A DNA stretch of 64,000 nucleotides from Buchnera aphidicola (Mindarus abietinus) (GCF_964059085.1 NZ_OZ060398.1:75364-139363); one strand, 5' to 3'; shown: positions 1 through 10,382, counted from the first letter of the stretch. Numbers and translations: made by a program. Notes: generated by a model from the sequence alone, not told the origin.

Positions 1-323
1 AAAAAAAGAAAAAAAAACTATTTTTTTTTGTATAATTTTTAGAAAAAGATCTTTAAGTAAAAAAAAACTTTTTTTAAAAATACAAATTAAATAAATATTG
101 TTTTATAAAATAATAATTTTATTTAACTAAGAATATTTAATAATTTAAAAAATAGAATTTTAGCTAATAATAAAACTATTTAAAAAAATAAAATAAGTTA
201 AATTTATTTAACATTTTAAAAATATTTGTTTTATATTAAATAATATTAATGATATTTTTATATCAAATAATTTAATATTATAATTTTTTTAACATTATAA
301 AAAGTATATTGGGTAAATTATTT
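1..323. other. Non-coding A/T-rich stretch upstream of fliO
   Basis: This is almost pure A/T sequence with long A and T runs. I see no open frame worth calling on either strand and no trace of a FliN or FliM C-terminus, which would be the expected upstream neighbour in Enterobacterales. The promoter or upstream end of the fliOPQR unit should lie here, but any TATAAT-like match is meaningless at this base composition. Confidence 0.6.
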
Positions 324-671
324 ATGCATGAGATGAAAAAAATTTTGAATATGTACTCTATTTTTTTTAAAAAAAATATTATTGAATATAAAAATTTTTT
401 ATTAATATTAATATTAATATGTTTATTTTTGTTTATTTTTTTTATTTTTAAAAAAGAAAATATTTTTAAAAAAAAAAAACATATTAAAATTATTTCTAAA
501 ACTTTTATAGGTTTAAATAATTACATATTAATTATTGAATTTTATCAAATAATACTTGTATTGGGTATAACTAAAAATAATATAACATGTTTGCATAAAA
601 TCTTACCTGAATACAGAATACATGACAAAAATTTATCTGTTAAAGGTGATAAAAATGCTAAAAAAAAGTAA
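324..671 (+). CDS. fliO: FliO-like flagellar export-apparatus assembly protein
   Basis: About 115 residues with one strong transmembrane segment at roughly residues 20-43, followed by a basic linker and a short beta-rich cytoplasmic domain. The stretch around [13 protein letters not shown] and [11 protein letters not shown] matches the family pattern in which a 'shared-secretion beta' domain ends in an LGV/LGI turn. FliO is a small membrane protein that stabilises FliP during assembly of the flagellar export gate. It lies directly upstream of fliP and overlaps it by 17 bases, which supports the assignment more than similarity alone. A TTG at 309 is in frame, but ATG 324 (or 333) is the likelier start. 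The coding sequence carries a 12-A homopolymer at 468-479 that is in frame. FliO is poorly conserved, so the name rests partly on context. Confidence 0.7.
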   Translation: MHEMKKILNMYSIFFKKNIIEYKNFLLILILICLFLFIFFIFKKENIFKKKKHIKIISKTFIGLNNYILIIEFYQIILVLGITKNNITCLHKILPEYRIHDKNLSVKGDKNAKKK

Positions 672-1425
672 TAGTTATTTTTTTAGAAAATTTAATTTTT
701 TTCCATTATTTTATTTTTTTTCTTTCTTTTTTTCATCATCAGTTTATGGAAAAAATTCGAACGCTATTCTCGATAATGTCTTAAATAATAATAATGAATA
801 TTTTTCATCTTCTATAAAAATATTTATAATTATAGCGTTGTTAACATTTTTTCCGGCTGTTTTGTTAATGATGACTAGTTTTACTAGAATTATCATTGTT
901 TTCAGTTTGTTAAGAAATGCGTTAGGTATACCTTACTCTCCTTCTAATCAAATAATAATTGGTCTTTCTTTATTTTTAACATTTTTTATCATGTCTCCTG
1001 TTTTTAATCAGTCATATAATGAAGCTTATATTCCTTTTATTGAAAATAAAATTTCAATAAAAAAAACTTTTCATAAAAGTATAAAACCTTTTAAAGAATT
1101 TATGTTAAATCAAGTAAAAGAATCTGATCTTATAGCATTTTCTAATATTTCTCATACATTTGTATTTAAAAAAAAAGCAGATGTTCCTATGAATATTTTA
1201 TTACCATCTTTTATTATAAGTGAATTAAAAACTGCTTTTCAGATAGGATTCACTATCTTTATTCCTTTTTTAATTATAGATTTGGTAGTAGCTAGTGTTT
1301 TGATGTCTTTGGGCATGATGATGGTACCTCCATCAACTATTTCTTTGCCTCTTAAATTAATGCTTTTTGTTTTAGTGGACGGATGGCAATTATTAGTTCT
1401 TTCATTAGTAAATAGTTTTAATTAA
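655..1425 (+). CDS. fliP: Flagellar export gate protein FliP
   Basis: About 256 residues. The N-terminus is a hydrophobic, signal-peptide-like stretch ending near VYGKN, which is typical of FliP. It is followed by the conserved membrane core ([26 protein letters not shown], then [14 protein letters not shown] and VDGWQLL). FliP forms the central pore ring of the type III export gate with FliQ and FliR. ATG 655 is preferred over the upstream in-frame ATG 622 because AAAGGTG lies about nine bases before it and the signal-like region then starts normally. It overlaps the end of fliO. Length and motifs look fully functional. Confidence 0.95.
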   Translation: MLKKSNSYFFRKFNFFPLFYFFSFFFSSSVYGKNSNAILDNVLNNNNEYFSSSIKIFIIIALLTFFPAVLLMMTSFTRIIIVFSLLRNALGIPYSPSNQIIIGLSLFLTFFIMSPVFNQSYNEAYIPFIENKISIKKTFHKSIKPFKEFMLNQVKESDLIAFSNISHTFVFKKKADVPMNILLPSFIISELKTAFQIGFTIFIPFLIIDLVVASVLMSLGMMMVPPSTISLPLKLMLFVLVDGWQLLVLSLVNSFN

Positions 1426-1497
1426 TAATTAATATTAAAATTTTTTTTTAACTAAAATATTTTCTTTAAATGTTAAAAAAAATAAAAAAGGAATCGT

Positions 1498-1752
1498 ATG
1501 TCTTCTGAATATATTTCTTTAATTTTTCATGAAGCTTTAAAAGTGATTCTGATGTTATCTTTACCACTGTTATTAGTTTCATTAATTACAGGATTAATTA
1601 TTGGCGTTTTACAAGCTGTAACACAAATTAATGAACAAACTTTATCTTTTATTCCGAAAATGTTTTCGGTAATTATCACTTTGATTATTTTAGGGCCTTG
1701 GATGCTAAGAATTATAAAAGATTATATATATTTTTTATTTAATAACTTTTAA
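1498..1752 (+). CDS. fliQ: Flagellar export gate protein FliQ
   Basis: 84 residues, close to the family's usual 89, with two transmembrane helices (about residues 13-38 and 52-76). The family signature between them is seen as SLITGLIIGVLQAVTQINEQTLSFIPK. FliQ packs around FliP in the export gate of the flagellar basal body. An AAAAAGGAATC ribosome-binding region lies just before the ATG. It sits between fliP and fliR as in E. coli. Confidence 0.95.
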   Translation: MSSEYISLIFHEALKVILMLSLPLLLVSLITGLIIGVLQAVTQINEQTLSFIPKMFSVIITLIILGPWMLRIIKDYIYFLFNNF

Positions 1753-1766
1753 CTGAATAATTAAAA

Positions 1767-2522
1767 ATGTTAAATAACTATTTAGAAGAGCTATTAAGAG
1801 AATCCAATTCTTTTATTTATTCTTTAATAAGAATTTTTTCATTTATAATCATAGTTCCAATTTTAGGTAATAAGGTTATAAACTATAAGATTAAATTTTT
1901 ACTTTCAATATTAATTAATTATTCTTTGGAAGTTAATAAATTTTATTTAAATTTTTCATTATTTTCATCGAAAGGAATTTTAACTTTAATAGAACAAATT
2001 CTGATCGGGTGTGTAATGGGCTATTTTTTTGTTTTATTTTTTTCAATATCTAGAATAGCAGGAGAAATAATAAGTGTACAGATGGGATTATCTTTCTCTG
2101 CTATATTTGATCTGAATTCTCGTTTAAATAGTTTAATTCTTTCAAGATTAATTAATTTACTTACAAATTTTTTATTTCTTTCATTTAATGGACATATTAT
2201 AATAATAAAAATTATTGTTAAAAGTTTTCAGATTTTTCCTATACAAAATATTTTTTTTTCAAAAAAAATATTTTTTAATTTAGTTATTTTTTTTGGTCCA
2301 ATATTGTTACAAAGTTTAATGCTCATATTTCCTATTTTAATATGTTTATTGTTGATAAATATTATTATTTCTTTTTTAAATCGTATTTGTTTTCAGTTAT
2401 CTATTTTTTCAATTGGCATTCCTATTACATTATCTATTGGAATAATAATGTTGTTATATTTTATTCCGATAATTTCTTCAGTATATGAAACATTTTTTTT
2501 TAACTTATTAGATAAATTATAA
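1767..2522 (+). CDS. fliR: Flagellar export gate protein FliR
   Basis: 251 residues, mostly hydrophobic with about six membrane segments. The family-typical region GEIISVQMGLSFSAIFDLNS lies near residues 93-112. FliR completes the FliP5-FliQ4-FliR1 pore. It starts 14 bases after the fliQ stop, so the two are co-transcribed. The N-terminal half is divergent compared with free-living relatives, but the frame is unbroken. In Buchnera, flagellar basal bodies without filaments are known on the cell surface, so these genes probably serve export rather than motility; that role is inference. Confidence 0.92.
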   Translation: MLNNYLEELLRESNSFIYSLIRIFSFIIIVPILGNKVINYKIKFLLSILINYSLEVNKFYLNFSLFSSKGILTLIEQILIGCVMGYFFVLFFSISRIAGEIISVQMGLSFSAIFDLNSRLNSLILSRLINLLTNFLFLSFNGHIIIIKIIVKSFQIFPIQNIFFSKKIFFNLVIFFGPILLQSLMLIFPILICLLLINIIISFLNRICFQLSIFSIGIPITLSIGIIMLLYFIPIISSVYETFFFNLLDKL

Positions 2523-2565
2523 TTTTTTATTGTAGATTTTTTTAAATTTGATAATAAAAAATTAT
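2519..2565. terminator. Probable bidirectional terminator between fliR and rpmG
   Basis: A 13-bp perfect A/T stem (2519-2531 with 2553-2565) with a 21-base loop lies between the converging fliR and rpmG and overlaps both stop codons. T tracts flank it in both directions. Its position supports a shared terminator, although A/T hairpins arise easily by chance in this genome. Confidence 0.45.
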
Positions 2566-2732
2566 TTTTTTATTTTTTTTTCAATGTATAAAACATGTTT
2601 TTTAATTTTAGGATCGTATTTTTTTAGTTCTAGTTTTTTTGGTTTAGATCTTTTGTTTTTTGTAGTGGTATAATAATGTCCTGATCCACTAGAAGATACT
2701 AGTTTTATTTTTTCTCTAACTTTTTTAGCCAT
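2562..2732 (-). CDS. rpmG: 50S ribosomal protein L33
   Basis: 56 residues, read on the reverse strand. The start is [15 protein letters not shown], then [10 protein letters not shown] and the C-terminal [20 protein letters not shown]. This matches the enterobacterial 55-residue L33 almost along its whole length. L33 is a small protein of the large ribosomal subunit near the E site. An AGGAGAAT-like ribosome-binding site (GGAGAA on the reverse strand) precedes the ATG. It lies just downstream of rpmB, the standard rpmB-rpmG pair. Confidence 0.95.
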   Translation of the reverse strand: MAKKVREKIKLVSSSGSGHYYTTTKNKRSKPKKLELKKYDPKIKKHVLYIEKKIKK

Positions 2733-2772
2733 AAATTCTCCATATTTTTCTTATGTTGTATATGTATTAATT

Positions 2773-2997
2773 TTATATTTTTTTTTCTTTTTTTAAAAAA
2801 TAAAGTATACCTTTTTTATCAATTAAACGAATAGCTTTGGTTGATACTCTCAATTTTATAAATTTTTTTTGTTCGCTAACCCAAAATCTGTGTACCTGTA
2901 GATTTGGTAGGAATTTTCTTTTAGTTGCATTCATTGCATGAGAACGATTGTTTCCTGACATTGGTTTTTTTCCGGTAATTTTACAAATCTGCGACAT
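2773..2997 (-). CDS. rpmB: 50S ribosomal protein L28
   Basis: 74 residues beginning [20 protein letters not shown], with the family core [18 protein letters not shown] and the C-terminal [16 protein letters not shown]. coli L28 is 78 residues. An in-frame ATG nine codons upstream (3024) is ignored because the family begins at the chosen Met. It is the first gene of the rpmB-rpmG pair; L28 is a late-assembling large-subunit protein. No anomalies are visible. Confidence 0.96.
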   Translation of the reverse strand: MSQICKITGKKPMSGNNRSHAMNATKRKFLPNLQVHRFWVSEQKKFIKLRVSTKAIRLIDKKGILYFLKKEKKI

Positions 2998-3096
2998 TTT
3001 TATGTTTCCTAAATAAAAATACAAAATTTTAAAAAAAATAATTTTTAGATATAAGAAATATTTTTTTTAAAAAATAAGTGATAGCTATTTTAAAAT

Positions 3097-3636
3097 TTAC
3101 ATAGAAGAATTTTTTTTATTTTTTTTTAAAGAAGAGAAAATTTCTTTTTTTGCTTCTTCACAGTTAGACCATTCTATATTTTTAACCCATTTTCCAGATT
3201 CTAAATCTTTATAATGTGAAAAAAAATGTATAATTTTCTTTTTTAATGTTTTTGAAAGATCATCTATATCCTTTATATGATTATATCTATCACTAATTTT
3301 TTCATCAGGAACAGCAATAATTTTATTATCTTTTCCTGATTCATCAATCATTTTTAATAGACCTATAGGTCGGCATAAAATTACAGAACCTGGTAGGATG
3401 GGGTAAGGTGATGGAACTAAAGCATCCAAAGCATCTCCATCTTGAGACTTTGTTTTATTTATATACCCGTAGTTACAAGGATAAAACATAGGAGTAGAAA
3501 TAAAACGATCAACGAATAGAACACCTGTTTTTTTATCAACTTCATATTTTACAGGTGTTGAATTAGCAGATATTTCGATAACAACATAAATATTTTGGGG
3601 AACTTTTTTTCCAGCAGGAATAATATTTAAATTCAT
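3097..3636 (-). CDS. ppa: Inorganic pyrophosphatase
   Basis: 179 residues, starting MNLNIIPAGKKVPQNIYVVIE. It hydrolyses pyrophosphate to two phosphates in the cytoplasm, pulling tRNA charging and nucleotide polymerisation forward. The metal-binding aspartates of the DGDALDALVPSPYP segment (family DxDxxD pattern) and the downstream KDIDDL region are present, as is FFSHYKDLESGKWVK near the C-terminus. The longer frame starting at 3684 adds 16 residues with no counterpart in the family, so the start at 3636 is chosen. It is monocistronic and divergent from pmbA. Confidence 0.96.
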   Translation of the reverse strand: MNLNIIPAGKKVPQNIYVVIEISANSTPVKYEVDKKTGVLFVDRFISTPMFYPCNYGYINKTKSQDGDALDALVPSPYPILPGSVILCRPIGLLKMIDESGKDNKIIAVPDEKISDRYNHIKDIDDLSKTLKKKIIHFFSHYKDLESGKWVKNIEWSNCEEAKKEIFSSLKKNKKNSSM

Positions 3637-3907
3637 AATTTTTCTTAATTTTTTTATTAGTCTCATTAATAATATTAATATCAATTATTATTTATAATAG
3701 CAAAAAAAATGGTAAAAAAACAATTTTTTATTTTTTGATTTTATAAAAATTTAGTATTTTCAATTTTAATTAAATTAATTTTTCGTTTCTAGAATTAAAC
3801 TTCTAGCACTAATAAGAAATATTTGATAAAGTTTTGTTAGAAACTACGTACCTTTTAAAAAAAATGCTTTTCTTAAATTTTTTTTTTAAATAAAAGGAAT
3901 TTTTATA

Positions 3908-5251
3908 ATGAATATTTTTCATTCGGTAAGTACAGAAGAACAATTATTAAAAGATAAGATAGTAACGATTTTGGGTCTAATTAAAAATAGAGTTGAAAAT
4001 GCAGCTGTAAGTATTACAAGAATCACAGGTATTAATATAAATATACGATTTGGAAAATTAGAGAATATAGAATTTCATAACGAATCTAATTTAACTATTA
4101 CAGTTTTTAATAAAAATAAAACAGGCACTGCTTATTCCTCTGATTTAAGTATTAATGGAATTAAAAAAACTATAGAAGGAGCTATTAATATTTCTAAATA
4201 TACAACGCAAGATGTTTTTTCTGGCTTACCAGAAGTAGAGTTATTAGCATTTAAAGTAAAAAAAATTAATTTGTTTTATCCCTGGATTTTTGACTTAAAA
4301 AAAGCTAAAAATTTAGCAATATTAGCTGAAGAGACATCTTTTAAATTTGATAAAAAAATTGTAAATTCTGAAGGAAGTTCTTTTAATGCTTACGTAACTA
4401 CAAAAGTATTTGGAAATACTTATAATATGATTCAATCATATCATACTAGTCAGTATTCTTTATCAAGTTGTGTAATAGCAAAAGATAAAAATGATATGCA
4501 AAGAGATTATGAATATTCTCTTGTAAGAGATATGAAAGATATAAAAAGTCCAGTTTGGATAGGAAAAAAAAGTGCAAAAAAAGCTTTATCTCGATTATCT
4601 CCTACTAAAATTAAAACAATGAAATCTTCTATTATTTTAAATCCTGATGTAGCAGCGGAAATTTTATCGTCTTTTTCTTTTGCAATTAGTGGAGAAAATG
4701 TATATAAAAAATCAACATTTTTATTAAATTACTTAGAAAAAAAAATATTTCCTGATTGGTTAAATATTCATGAAGACCCAAATTTAAGCAAAGGAATAGA
4801 ATCTAAACCATTTGATAATGAAGGAGTCAAAACTAAATTCCGTTATATAGTTAAACAAGGAATATTGAGAACATGGTTATTAAATAGTTATTCAGGTAGA
4901 AAATTAGGGAAATTAAGCACTGGAAACTCAGGAGGAATTCATAATTGGATAGTTACTCCTGCTTTAAAAGTAAATTTCAGTAGTTTACTAAAGATTATGA
5001 AAACAGGATTATTTATAACCGAATTATTAGGTGATGGAATTAATTTAATTACAGGTGATTATTCATATGGAGCAGTAGGATTTTGGGTATCAGATAGTAA
5101 AATTCAATATTCTGTTAGTGAAATTACTATATCGGGAAATTTAAGAGATTTATTTCTTAATATAGAAAGTATAAGTGATGAGCTAAATAATAGAAATTGT
5201 ATACAATGTGGTTCTATATTAATATCAGATGTTCAAATATCAGGAATTTAA
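3908..5251 (+). CDS. pmbA: Metalloprotease subunit TldE (PmbA)
   Basis: 447 residues, near the 450 of E. coli PmbA/TldE. The U62-family architecture is visible: an N-terminal beta-rich domain (TRITGININIRFGKLENIEF), a middle segment, and a C-terminal domain with SSFSFAISGENVYKKSTFL and GNSGGIHNWIV. TldE is the non-catalytic partner of TldD; the HExxxH zinc motif belongs to TldD and is absent here as expected. The heterodimer degrades small or unfolded peptides. TldD is not in this window. An AAAGGAA ribosome-binding site precedes the ATG. Confidence 0.92.
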   Translation: MNIFHSVSTEEQLLKDKIVTILGLIKNRVENAAVSITRITGININIRFGKLENIEFHNESNLTITVFNKNKTGTAYSSDLSINGIKKTIEGAINISKYTTQDVFSGLPEVELLAFKVKKINLFYPWIFDLKKAKNLAILAEETSFKFDKKIVNSEGSSFNAYVTTKVFGNTYNMIQSYHTSQYSLSSCVIAKDKNDMQRDYEYSLVRDMKDIKSPVWIGKKSAKKALSRLSPTKIKTMKSSIILNPDVAAEILSSFSFAISGENVYKKSTFLLNYLEKKIFPDWLNIHEDPNLSKGIESKPFDNEGVKTKFRYIVKQGILRTWLLNSYSGRKLGKLSTGNSGGIHNWIVTPALKVNFSSLLKIMKTGLFITELLGDGINLITGDYSYGAVGFWVSDSKIQYSVSEITISGNLRDLFLNIESISDELNNRNCIQCGSILISDVQISGI

Positions 5252-5298
5252 GAAAAATAATTTTTTTATTTACTTTTATATAAAATTTTAAAGAAAAA

Positions 5299-5664
5299 GA
5301 AGTTGACCTATAAGCCGGGTTTTGTTTTAGGTAGTCATTTCTCTAGACTAACAATCGCTTGTTAGTTCAAGCAGCTTACCCAGGTTTTTAAGTAAGGGCT
5401 ATAACTTTTTTTACCTTATTTAGCTTTGCTCCAAGTGGAGTTTACACTGCCAAAATTATTACTAATTTTGCGGTGAGCTCTTACCTCACCTTTTCACCCT
5501 TCCCGAATTATAAATATTTTTTTAAAAAATCGGAGGTTTTTTTCTGTTGCACTATTCGTAGGTTCACACCTCCCAGACATTATCTGGCACTTTTAGCCCT
5601 TTAGAGCCCGGACTTTCCTCTCCTAATAAATATTTAAATTAGCAGCGACTACCCGGTCAACTTC
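5299..5664 (-). ncRNA. rnpB: RNase P RNA (M1 RNA)
   Basis: About 366 nucleotides on the reverse strand. The 5' end GAAGTTGACCGGGTAGTCGC (from 5664 down) pairs with the 3' end carrying AACCCGGCTTATAGGTCAAC, forming helix P1 and the 3' conserved block. The bacterial type A signatures GAGAGGAAAGTCCGGGCTC and the ACAG/GGTAAACTCCA-type core are recognisable. The most conserved stretches keep their GC content while the peripheral stems are A/T. It is the catalytic RNA that trims the 5' leaders of tRNA precursors. Ends are estimated from P1 and may be off by a few bases. Confidence 0.95.
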
Positions 5665-5977
5665 TTTAGTAGAAATATATATTTTTTTAAAGAAAATATA
5701 TTTTCGTATTAAGAATGTTTTAAATAAAATTTTATCATATATTATTAGATATAAATATCTTTATGTGCTTTTATTTGGTTTAGAAAAAGTTTTAATAAAC
5801 TATTGATTAATAATTATTAAAAAAAAATTGGTTTTTTTAAAAAAAATATTTTTTCAAATTTAAATATAAAAAAAATTTTTTTTAATTTTGATTATTATCA
5901 GTAAATTAATTTCAAAAAAAATTAATTATTTTTTTTGATTATGTATAAATAAATATTTATTATAAGGTGTATTAAAT
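5665..5977. other. Non-coding spacer between rnpB and fabB
   Basis: 313 bases between divergent transcripts. It should contain the rnpB promoter (reverse) and the fabB promoter (forward), but no hexamer stands out from the A/T background. The only site I trust is the TAAGGTG ribosome-binding sequence at 5962-5968 before the fabB GTG. No gene remnant is seen. Confidence 0.55.
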
Positions 5978-7210
5978 GTGAAAAGAGTTGTTATTACAGG
6001 ATTAGGAATTATTTCTAGTATTGGAAATAACGTTCAAGAAGTATTGCTAGCATTAAAAAAGCAAAAATCAGGAATAATTTTTTCTGATTTTATGAAAAAA
6101 ATAGGTATGAGTAGTCAAATTTGCGGTAATATAAAATGCAATCTAGATATGTTTGAAAAAATTTATAAAAAAAATATTCGGTTTATGAATACTTCTTCAG
6201 CATATGCATATTTAACAATGTTAGAAGCAATTAAAGATTCTAATCTTACAGTAAACATTTTTAAAAAAAATTCTCGGGTAGGACTTATAACAGGTTCTTC
6301 GATGAATCAAGAAAATAGATATGATCTATTGAATGGAAGAGAGAATAAAAATATAAAAAGAAAAAAATTCCCTAACACATATTCTTTATTACAAACAATG
6401 ACATCAAATTTATCAGCTTGTCTTTCTACTTTTTTTAATATTTATGGAATTAGTTATTCTATTAGTTCTGCTTGTTCTAGTTCAGCACATTGTATAGGAA
6501 ATGCCTATAATTTAATTCAAACAGGAAAACAAGATATTATTTTTGCTGGGGGTGCTGAAGCATTAAGTAAAGAATTAATGTTAAAATTTGATGCAATGAA
6601 AGTATTGTCAAAAAAAAGAAATAATATACCTGAGAAAGCTTCTAGAGCTTATGATATTGATAGAGATGGTTTTATCATATCCGAAGGATCAGGAATAATA
6701 GTATTAGAAGAATTAAGTCATGCTTTGTCTAGAAATGTTGAGATATACGGAGAAATCATAGGATATGGATTTAGTTCAGATGGAAAAAATATGGTTAAAC
6801 CATCAGCAAAAGGAGCAATTAGATGCATGAAATTAGCTTTAAGTACAATTAATTTTCCTATTGATTATTTAAATACACATGCAACATCTACAAAAATAGG
6901 AGATGTTTCTGAATTATTGAGCGTTAAAAAAACATTTGATAAGAAAAATATTCCACTAATTTCTTCAACTAAAAGTTTAACAGGTCATGCGTTAGGAACG
7001 GCTGGAGTACATGAATTAATTTATTCTATTTTGATGTTAAAATATAATTTTATTGTTCCAAGTATTAATATTTCTAACTTAGATCCTATTGCTAAAGATT
7101 TTCCTATAGTTCAAAATTTTAGACAGTTTAATCTTAAAACTATTATGTCTAATAGTTTTGGATTCGGAGGGACTAATGTTTCTTTAATTATAAAAAAATT
7201 TTTTTCTTAA
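5978..7210 (+). CDS. fabB: 3-oxoacyl-[acyl-carrier-protein] synthase I
   Basis: 410 residues. It starts at GTG (MKRVVITGLGIISSIGNN) with TAAGGTG upstream. It is a condensing enzyme of fatty acid elongation. The Cys-His-His catalytic triad is visible: Cys in SSACSSSAHCIG, His in NTHATSTKIGD, and His in TGHALGTAGVHE. The C-terminal NSFGFGGTN is intact. Fatty acid synthesis is much reduced in Buchnera, and the other fab genes are not in view, so substrate supply cannot be judged here. It is a single gene with its own spacer on each side. Confidence 0.96.
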   Translation: MKRVVITGLGIISSIGNNVQEVLLALKKQKSGIIFSDFMKKIGMSSQICGNIKCNLDMFEKIYKKNIRFMNTSSAYAYLTMLEAIKDSNLTVNIFKKNSRVGLITGSSMNQENRYDLLNGRENKNIKRKKFPNTYSLLQTMTSNLSACLSTFFNIYGISYSISSACSSSAHCIGNAYNLIQTGKQDIIFAGGAEALSKELMLKFDAMKVLSKKRNNIPEKASRAYDIDRDGFIISEGSGIIVLEELSHALSRNVEIYGEIIGYGFSSDGKNMVKPSAKGAIRCMKLALSTINFPIDYLNTHATSTKIGDVSELLSVKKTFDKKNIPLISSTKSLTGHALGTAGVHELIYSILMLKYNFIVPSINISNLDPIAKDFPIVQNFRQFNLKTIMSNSFGFGGTNVSLIIKKFFS

Positions 7211-7367
7211 TTTTTTTTTAAAAAATATTAAATATTATTTAAATTTTTTTTAAAAAAAATTTTTTTGAAAAAAAATATTTTTTTATTAAGTTTTATTTAT
7301 ATCTTACTATAACAGTTTTATTTTTTGAATATAAATATTTAATTTTAAAAAGAGGTTTTTGTTTATA

Positions 7368-8318
7368 ATGAATCAATTACAAAGTTTAAAGAAAATTACG
7401 ACCGTTGTTGCTGATACAGGAGATATTAAATTTATTCAAAAGTATCAACCAAAAGATGCGACTACTAATCCAACACTTATTTTACAAGCTATTAATTTGC
7501 CTTGTTATCAGAATCTTATTATTTCTGCTATAAAATATGCTAAATTAATAGGTGGAAATTATCAAAAAAAAATTACTAATGCCAGTGAAAAAATTTCAGT
7601 TTTAATTGGTTCAGAAATATTAAAATATATACCAGGAAAAATTTCTACAGAAGTAGATGCTAGGTTATCTTTTAATAAAGAAGCATGCATTGAAAAAGCA
7701 AATTCAATCATAAAAATGTATGAAGAAGAAGGTATCAATCGATCTAAAATTTTAATTAAATTAGCAGCTACTTGGGAGTGTATTTCTGCAGCTAAAGAAT
7801 TGAAAAAAGACAATATTAATTGCAATTTAACCTTATTATTTTCTTTTGCACAAGCTAGGGCTTGCGCAGAAGCGGAAGTTTTTTTAATCTCTCCTTTTGT
7901 AGGAAGAATTTATGATTGGTATCAATCAAAGATTCCTAATAGTATTTATTCAGTTAAAACAGATCCAGGAGTGTTATCTGTTCAAAAAATTTTCAATTAT
8001 TATAAAGAAAACAATTATAAAACAATTATTATGGGTGCTAGTTTTAGAAGAATAGAACAAATATTAGCATTAGCCGGATGTGATTATTTAACAATTTCTC
8101 CTCCTTTATTAAAAGAATTAGAGAATAATATAAAAAATGTAAAGCAAGTTTTAAATTATAAAAAAAAATGTTATAAAAATAGAAAAATTTTATCAGAATC
8201 TGAATTTAGATGGGATCATAATCAAGATTCTATGGCTGTTGAAAAATTATCAGAAGGCATTCGAAAATTTGCTCAAGATCAAGAAAATCTAGAAAAAATA
8301 TTGTCAAAAAAATTTTAG
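7368..8318 (+). CDS. talA: Transaldolase
   Basis: 316 residues, equal to the usual TalA/TalB length. Starts [19 protein letters not shown] at ATG 7368; the TTG nine bases upstream is not needed. The Schiff-base lysine lies in [10 protein letters not shown], and [10 protein letters not shown] and DPGVLSV are typical. It transfers a dihydroxyacetone unit from sedoheptulose-7-phosphate to glyceraldehyde-3-phosphate, giving erythrose-4-phosphate for the shikimate route. The pairing with the following transketolase gene matches the E. coli talA-tktB order, hence the symbol. Confidence 0.93.
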   Translation: MNQLQSLKKITTVVADTGDIKFIQKYQPKDATTNPTLILQAINLPCYQNLIISAIKYAKLIGGNYQKKITNASEKISVLIGSEILKYIPGKISTEVDARLSFNKEACIEKANSIIKMYEEEGINRSKILIKLAATWECISAAKELKKDNINCNLTLLFSFAQARACAEAEVFLISPFVGRIYDWYQSKIPNSIYSVKTDPGVLSVQKIFNYYKENNYKTIIMGASFRRIEQILALAGCDYLTISPPLLKELENNIKNVKQVLNYKKKCYKNRKILSESEFRWDHNQDSMAVEKLSEGIRKFAQDQENLEKILSKKF

Positions 8319-8384
8319 TTTTTTTATTTAATTTTATTTTTTGAACTTTTTTTAAATAGTTAAAACAACTTTTTAAGGATTAAT

Positions 8385-10382
8385 ATGTATTCAAGAAAAG
8401 AATTGGCTAATGCAATTAGAGCATTAAGTATAGATATGGTTGAAAGGGCTAACTCTGGTCATCCTGGAGCTCCTATGGGTATGGCAGATATAGCAGAAGT
8501 ATTATGGAGAGATTTTTTTAAGCATAATCCTTTAAATTCAAAGTGGGCAAATAGAGATCGATTTGTTCTTTCAAACGGACATTCTTCTGCTTTATTATAC
8601 AGTCTTTTACATCTTACAGGTTATAATTTATCCATAAAAGAATTAAAAAATTTTAGAAAATTAGGTTCAAAAACGCCAGGACATCCTGAATTTGGTTGTA
8701 CAGAAGGTGTTGATATTACAACAGGTCCATTAGGGCAAGGATTAGCTAATGCAGTTGGAATGGCTATATCTGAGCGTACTTTAGGTGCCTATTTTAATCG
8801 AAAAAATTATTCTATAGTAGATCATTATACTTGGGTGTTCGTAGGGGATGGTTGTTTAATGGAAGGAATTTCCCATGAAGCTTGTTCATTAGCAGGCACA
8901 TTAAGCTTGGGAAAATTAATAGTATTTTATGACAGTAATAAAATATCCATAGATGGCCCGGTTATAAATTGGTTTAGTGAAAATACAAAAAAACGTTTTG
9001 AAGCTTATAATTGGCATGTGGTAGAAGCAGATGGACATAATACTTTATCAATTTCTAATGCAATCAGAGCAGCTAAACAAAATATTAATAAACCATCATT
9101 AATTATTTGTAACACAATCATTGGATTTGGTTCACCTAATAAAGCTAATCAAGAAATTGTTCATGGTGCTCCTTTAGGAAAAATTGAATTAGAATTAACA
9201 AAAAAAAATATGGGTTGGAAATATTCAGATTTTTTTATACCTAAAGAAATATATTCTCTTTGGAATGCTGAAAAAAAAGGTAAAGAAATAGAAGAAAAAT
9301 GGAATAATATTTTTAAAAATTATGAAAAAGAATATCCTGATTTAGCATTAGAGTATAAAAGAAGAATAAATAATTTACTTCCAAAAAATTGGAAGAAAGA
9401 AATAAATAGTTTAATTAGTACTTTACAGGAAAATTCTGAAACTATTGCTACAAGGCAAGCATCGCAAAAAGTTTTATCATTCATTGGAAAAATATTACCA
9501 GAATTAATTGGTGGTTCTGCTGATTTATCTCCTAGTAATTTAACAATTCATCATAATTCTGTTTCTATCAAAAACAATCATAATGGAAATTATATACATT
9601 TTGGAGTTAGAGAATTTGGAATGACAGCTATTTCTAATGGAATTTCAGTTTATAGAGGTTTTATTCCATATACTGCTACTTTTTTAGTTTTTTCAGAATA
9701 TGCAAAAAATGCCATTAGAATGTCCGCATTAATGAAAACTAAACAGATTTTTATTTATACTCATGATTCCATAGGACTAGGAGAAGATGGTCCAACACAT
9801 CAACCTATTGAACAGTTAACACATTTACGATTAACTCCAAATTTAAGTGTATGGAGACCTAGTGATCAAGTTGAAACTGCTGTAGCATGGAAGTGTGCTA
9901 TAGAAAACGAAAGCGGTCCCACTGCTTTAATTCTATCTAGGCAAAATTTAATTCAATTTAATAGAAATAAAGAACAATTAAAAAATATTTCTAAGGGAGC
10001 GTATATTATTAAGGATACTGATAAAAATAAAATTGATTTAATTTTAGTTTCAACAGGTTCTGAATTATCTTTAACATTAGAAGTATCTAAAAAAATTGAT
10101 TCTTTAGGATACTCTAGCAGAGTAATATCAATGCCTTCTGCAGATACATTTGATAAACAAAATATAGAATATAAACAATATCTTTTTCCTGAAAAAGTTA
10201 TAAAAAGAGTAGCTATTGAGGCTGGAATAACGGATTTTTGGTATAAATATGTTGGTTTAAATGGAAAAATAATAGGGATTAATAGATACGGAGAATCAGC
10301 TGCTGGTGAAGTTTTATATTCTGAATTTGGATTTACAATAGAAAATATTGTGAATAAATTAAAATTAATATTAAATAAATAA
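8385..10382 (+). CDS. tktB: Transketolase
   Basis: 665 residues, full length. Domains in order: the thiamine-diphosphate-binding PP domain with [16 protein letters not shown], the [13 protein letters not shown] motif near residue 153 and the active-site histidines; the Pyr domain with [13 protein letters not shown] sequence (HFGVREFGM) and [10 protein letters not shown]; and the C-terminal domain. It interconverts pentose and hexose phosphates and depends on thiamine diphosphate and Mg2+. A TTTAAGGATT ribosome-binding region precedes the ATG. It lies 66 bases after talA, probably the same transcript. Symbol tktB is chosen from synteny with E. coli. Confidence 0.95.
   Translation: MYSRKELANAIRALSIDMVERANSGHPGAPMGMADIAEVLWRDFFKHNPLNSKWANRDRFVLSNGHSSALLYSLLHLTGYNLSIKELKNFRKLGSKTPGHPEFGCTEGVDITTGPLGQGLANAVGMAISERTLGAYFNRKNYSIVDHYTWVFVGDGCLMEGISHEACSLAGTLSLGKLIVFYDSNKISIDGPVINWFSENTKKRFEAYNWHVVEADGHNTLSISNAIRAAKQNINKPSLIICNTIIGFGSPNKANQEIVHGAPLGKIELELTKKNMGWKYSDFFIPKEIYSLWNAEKKGKEIEEKWNNIFKNYEKEYPDLALEYKRRINNLLPKNWKKEINSLISTLQENSETIATRQASQKVLSFIGKILPELIGGSADLSPSNLTIHHNSVSIKNNHNGNYIHFGVREFGMTAISNGISVYRGFIPYTATFLVFSEYAKNAIRMSALMKTKQIFIYTHDSIGLGEDGPTHQPIEQLTHLRLTPNLSVWRPSDQVETAVAWKCAIENESGPTALILSRQNLIQFNRNKEQLKNISKGAYIIKDTDKNKIDLILVSTGSELSLTLEVSKKIDSLGYSSRVISMPSADTFDKQNIEYKQYLFPEKVIKRVAIEAGITDFWYKYVGLNGKIIGINRYGESAAGEVLYSEFGFTIENIVNKLKLILNK

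Noticed and set aside
1..308. Remnant of fliN at the left edge
   Set aside because: No frame on the forward strand shows the FliN C-terminal pattern; only A/T homopolymers are seen.
309..671. fliO as a random A/T frame or pseudogene
   Set aside because: One membrane helix, a basic linker and an LGI-type turn, plus overlap with fliP, fit FliO; the frame is unbroken through a 12-A tract.
5962..5980. ATG at 5976 as the fabB start
   Set aside because: It is out of frame; the in-frame GTG at 5978 gives the conserved MKRVVITGLGI start.
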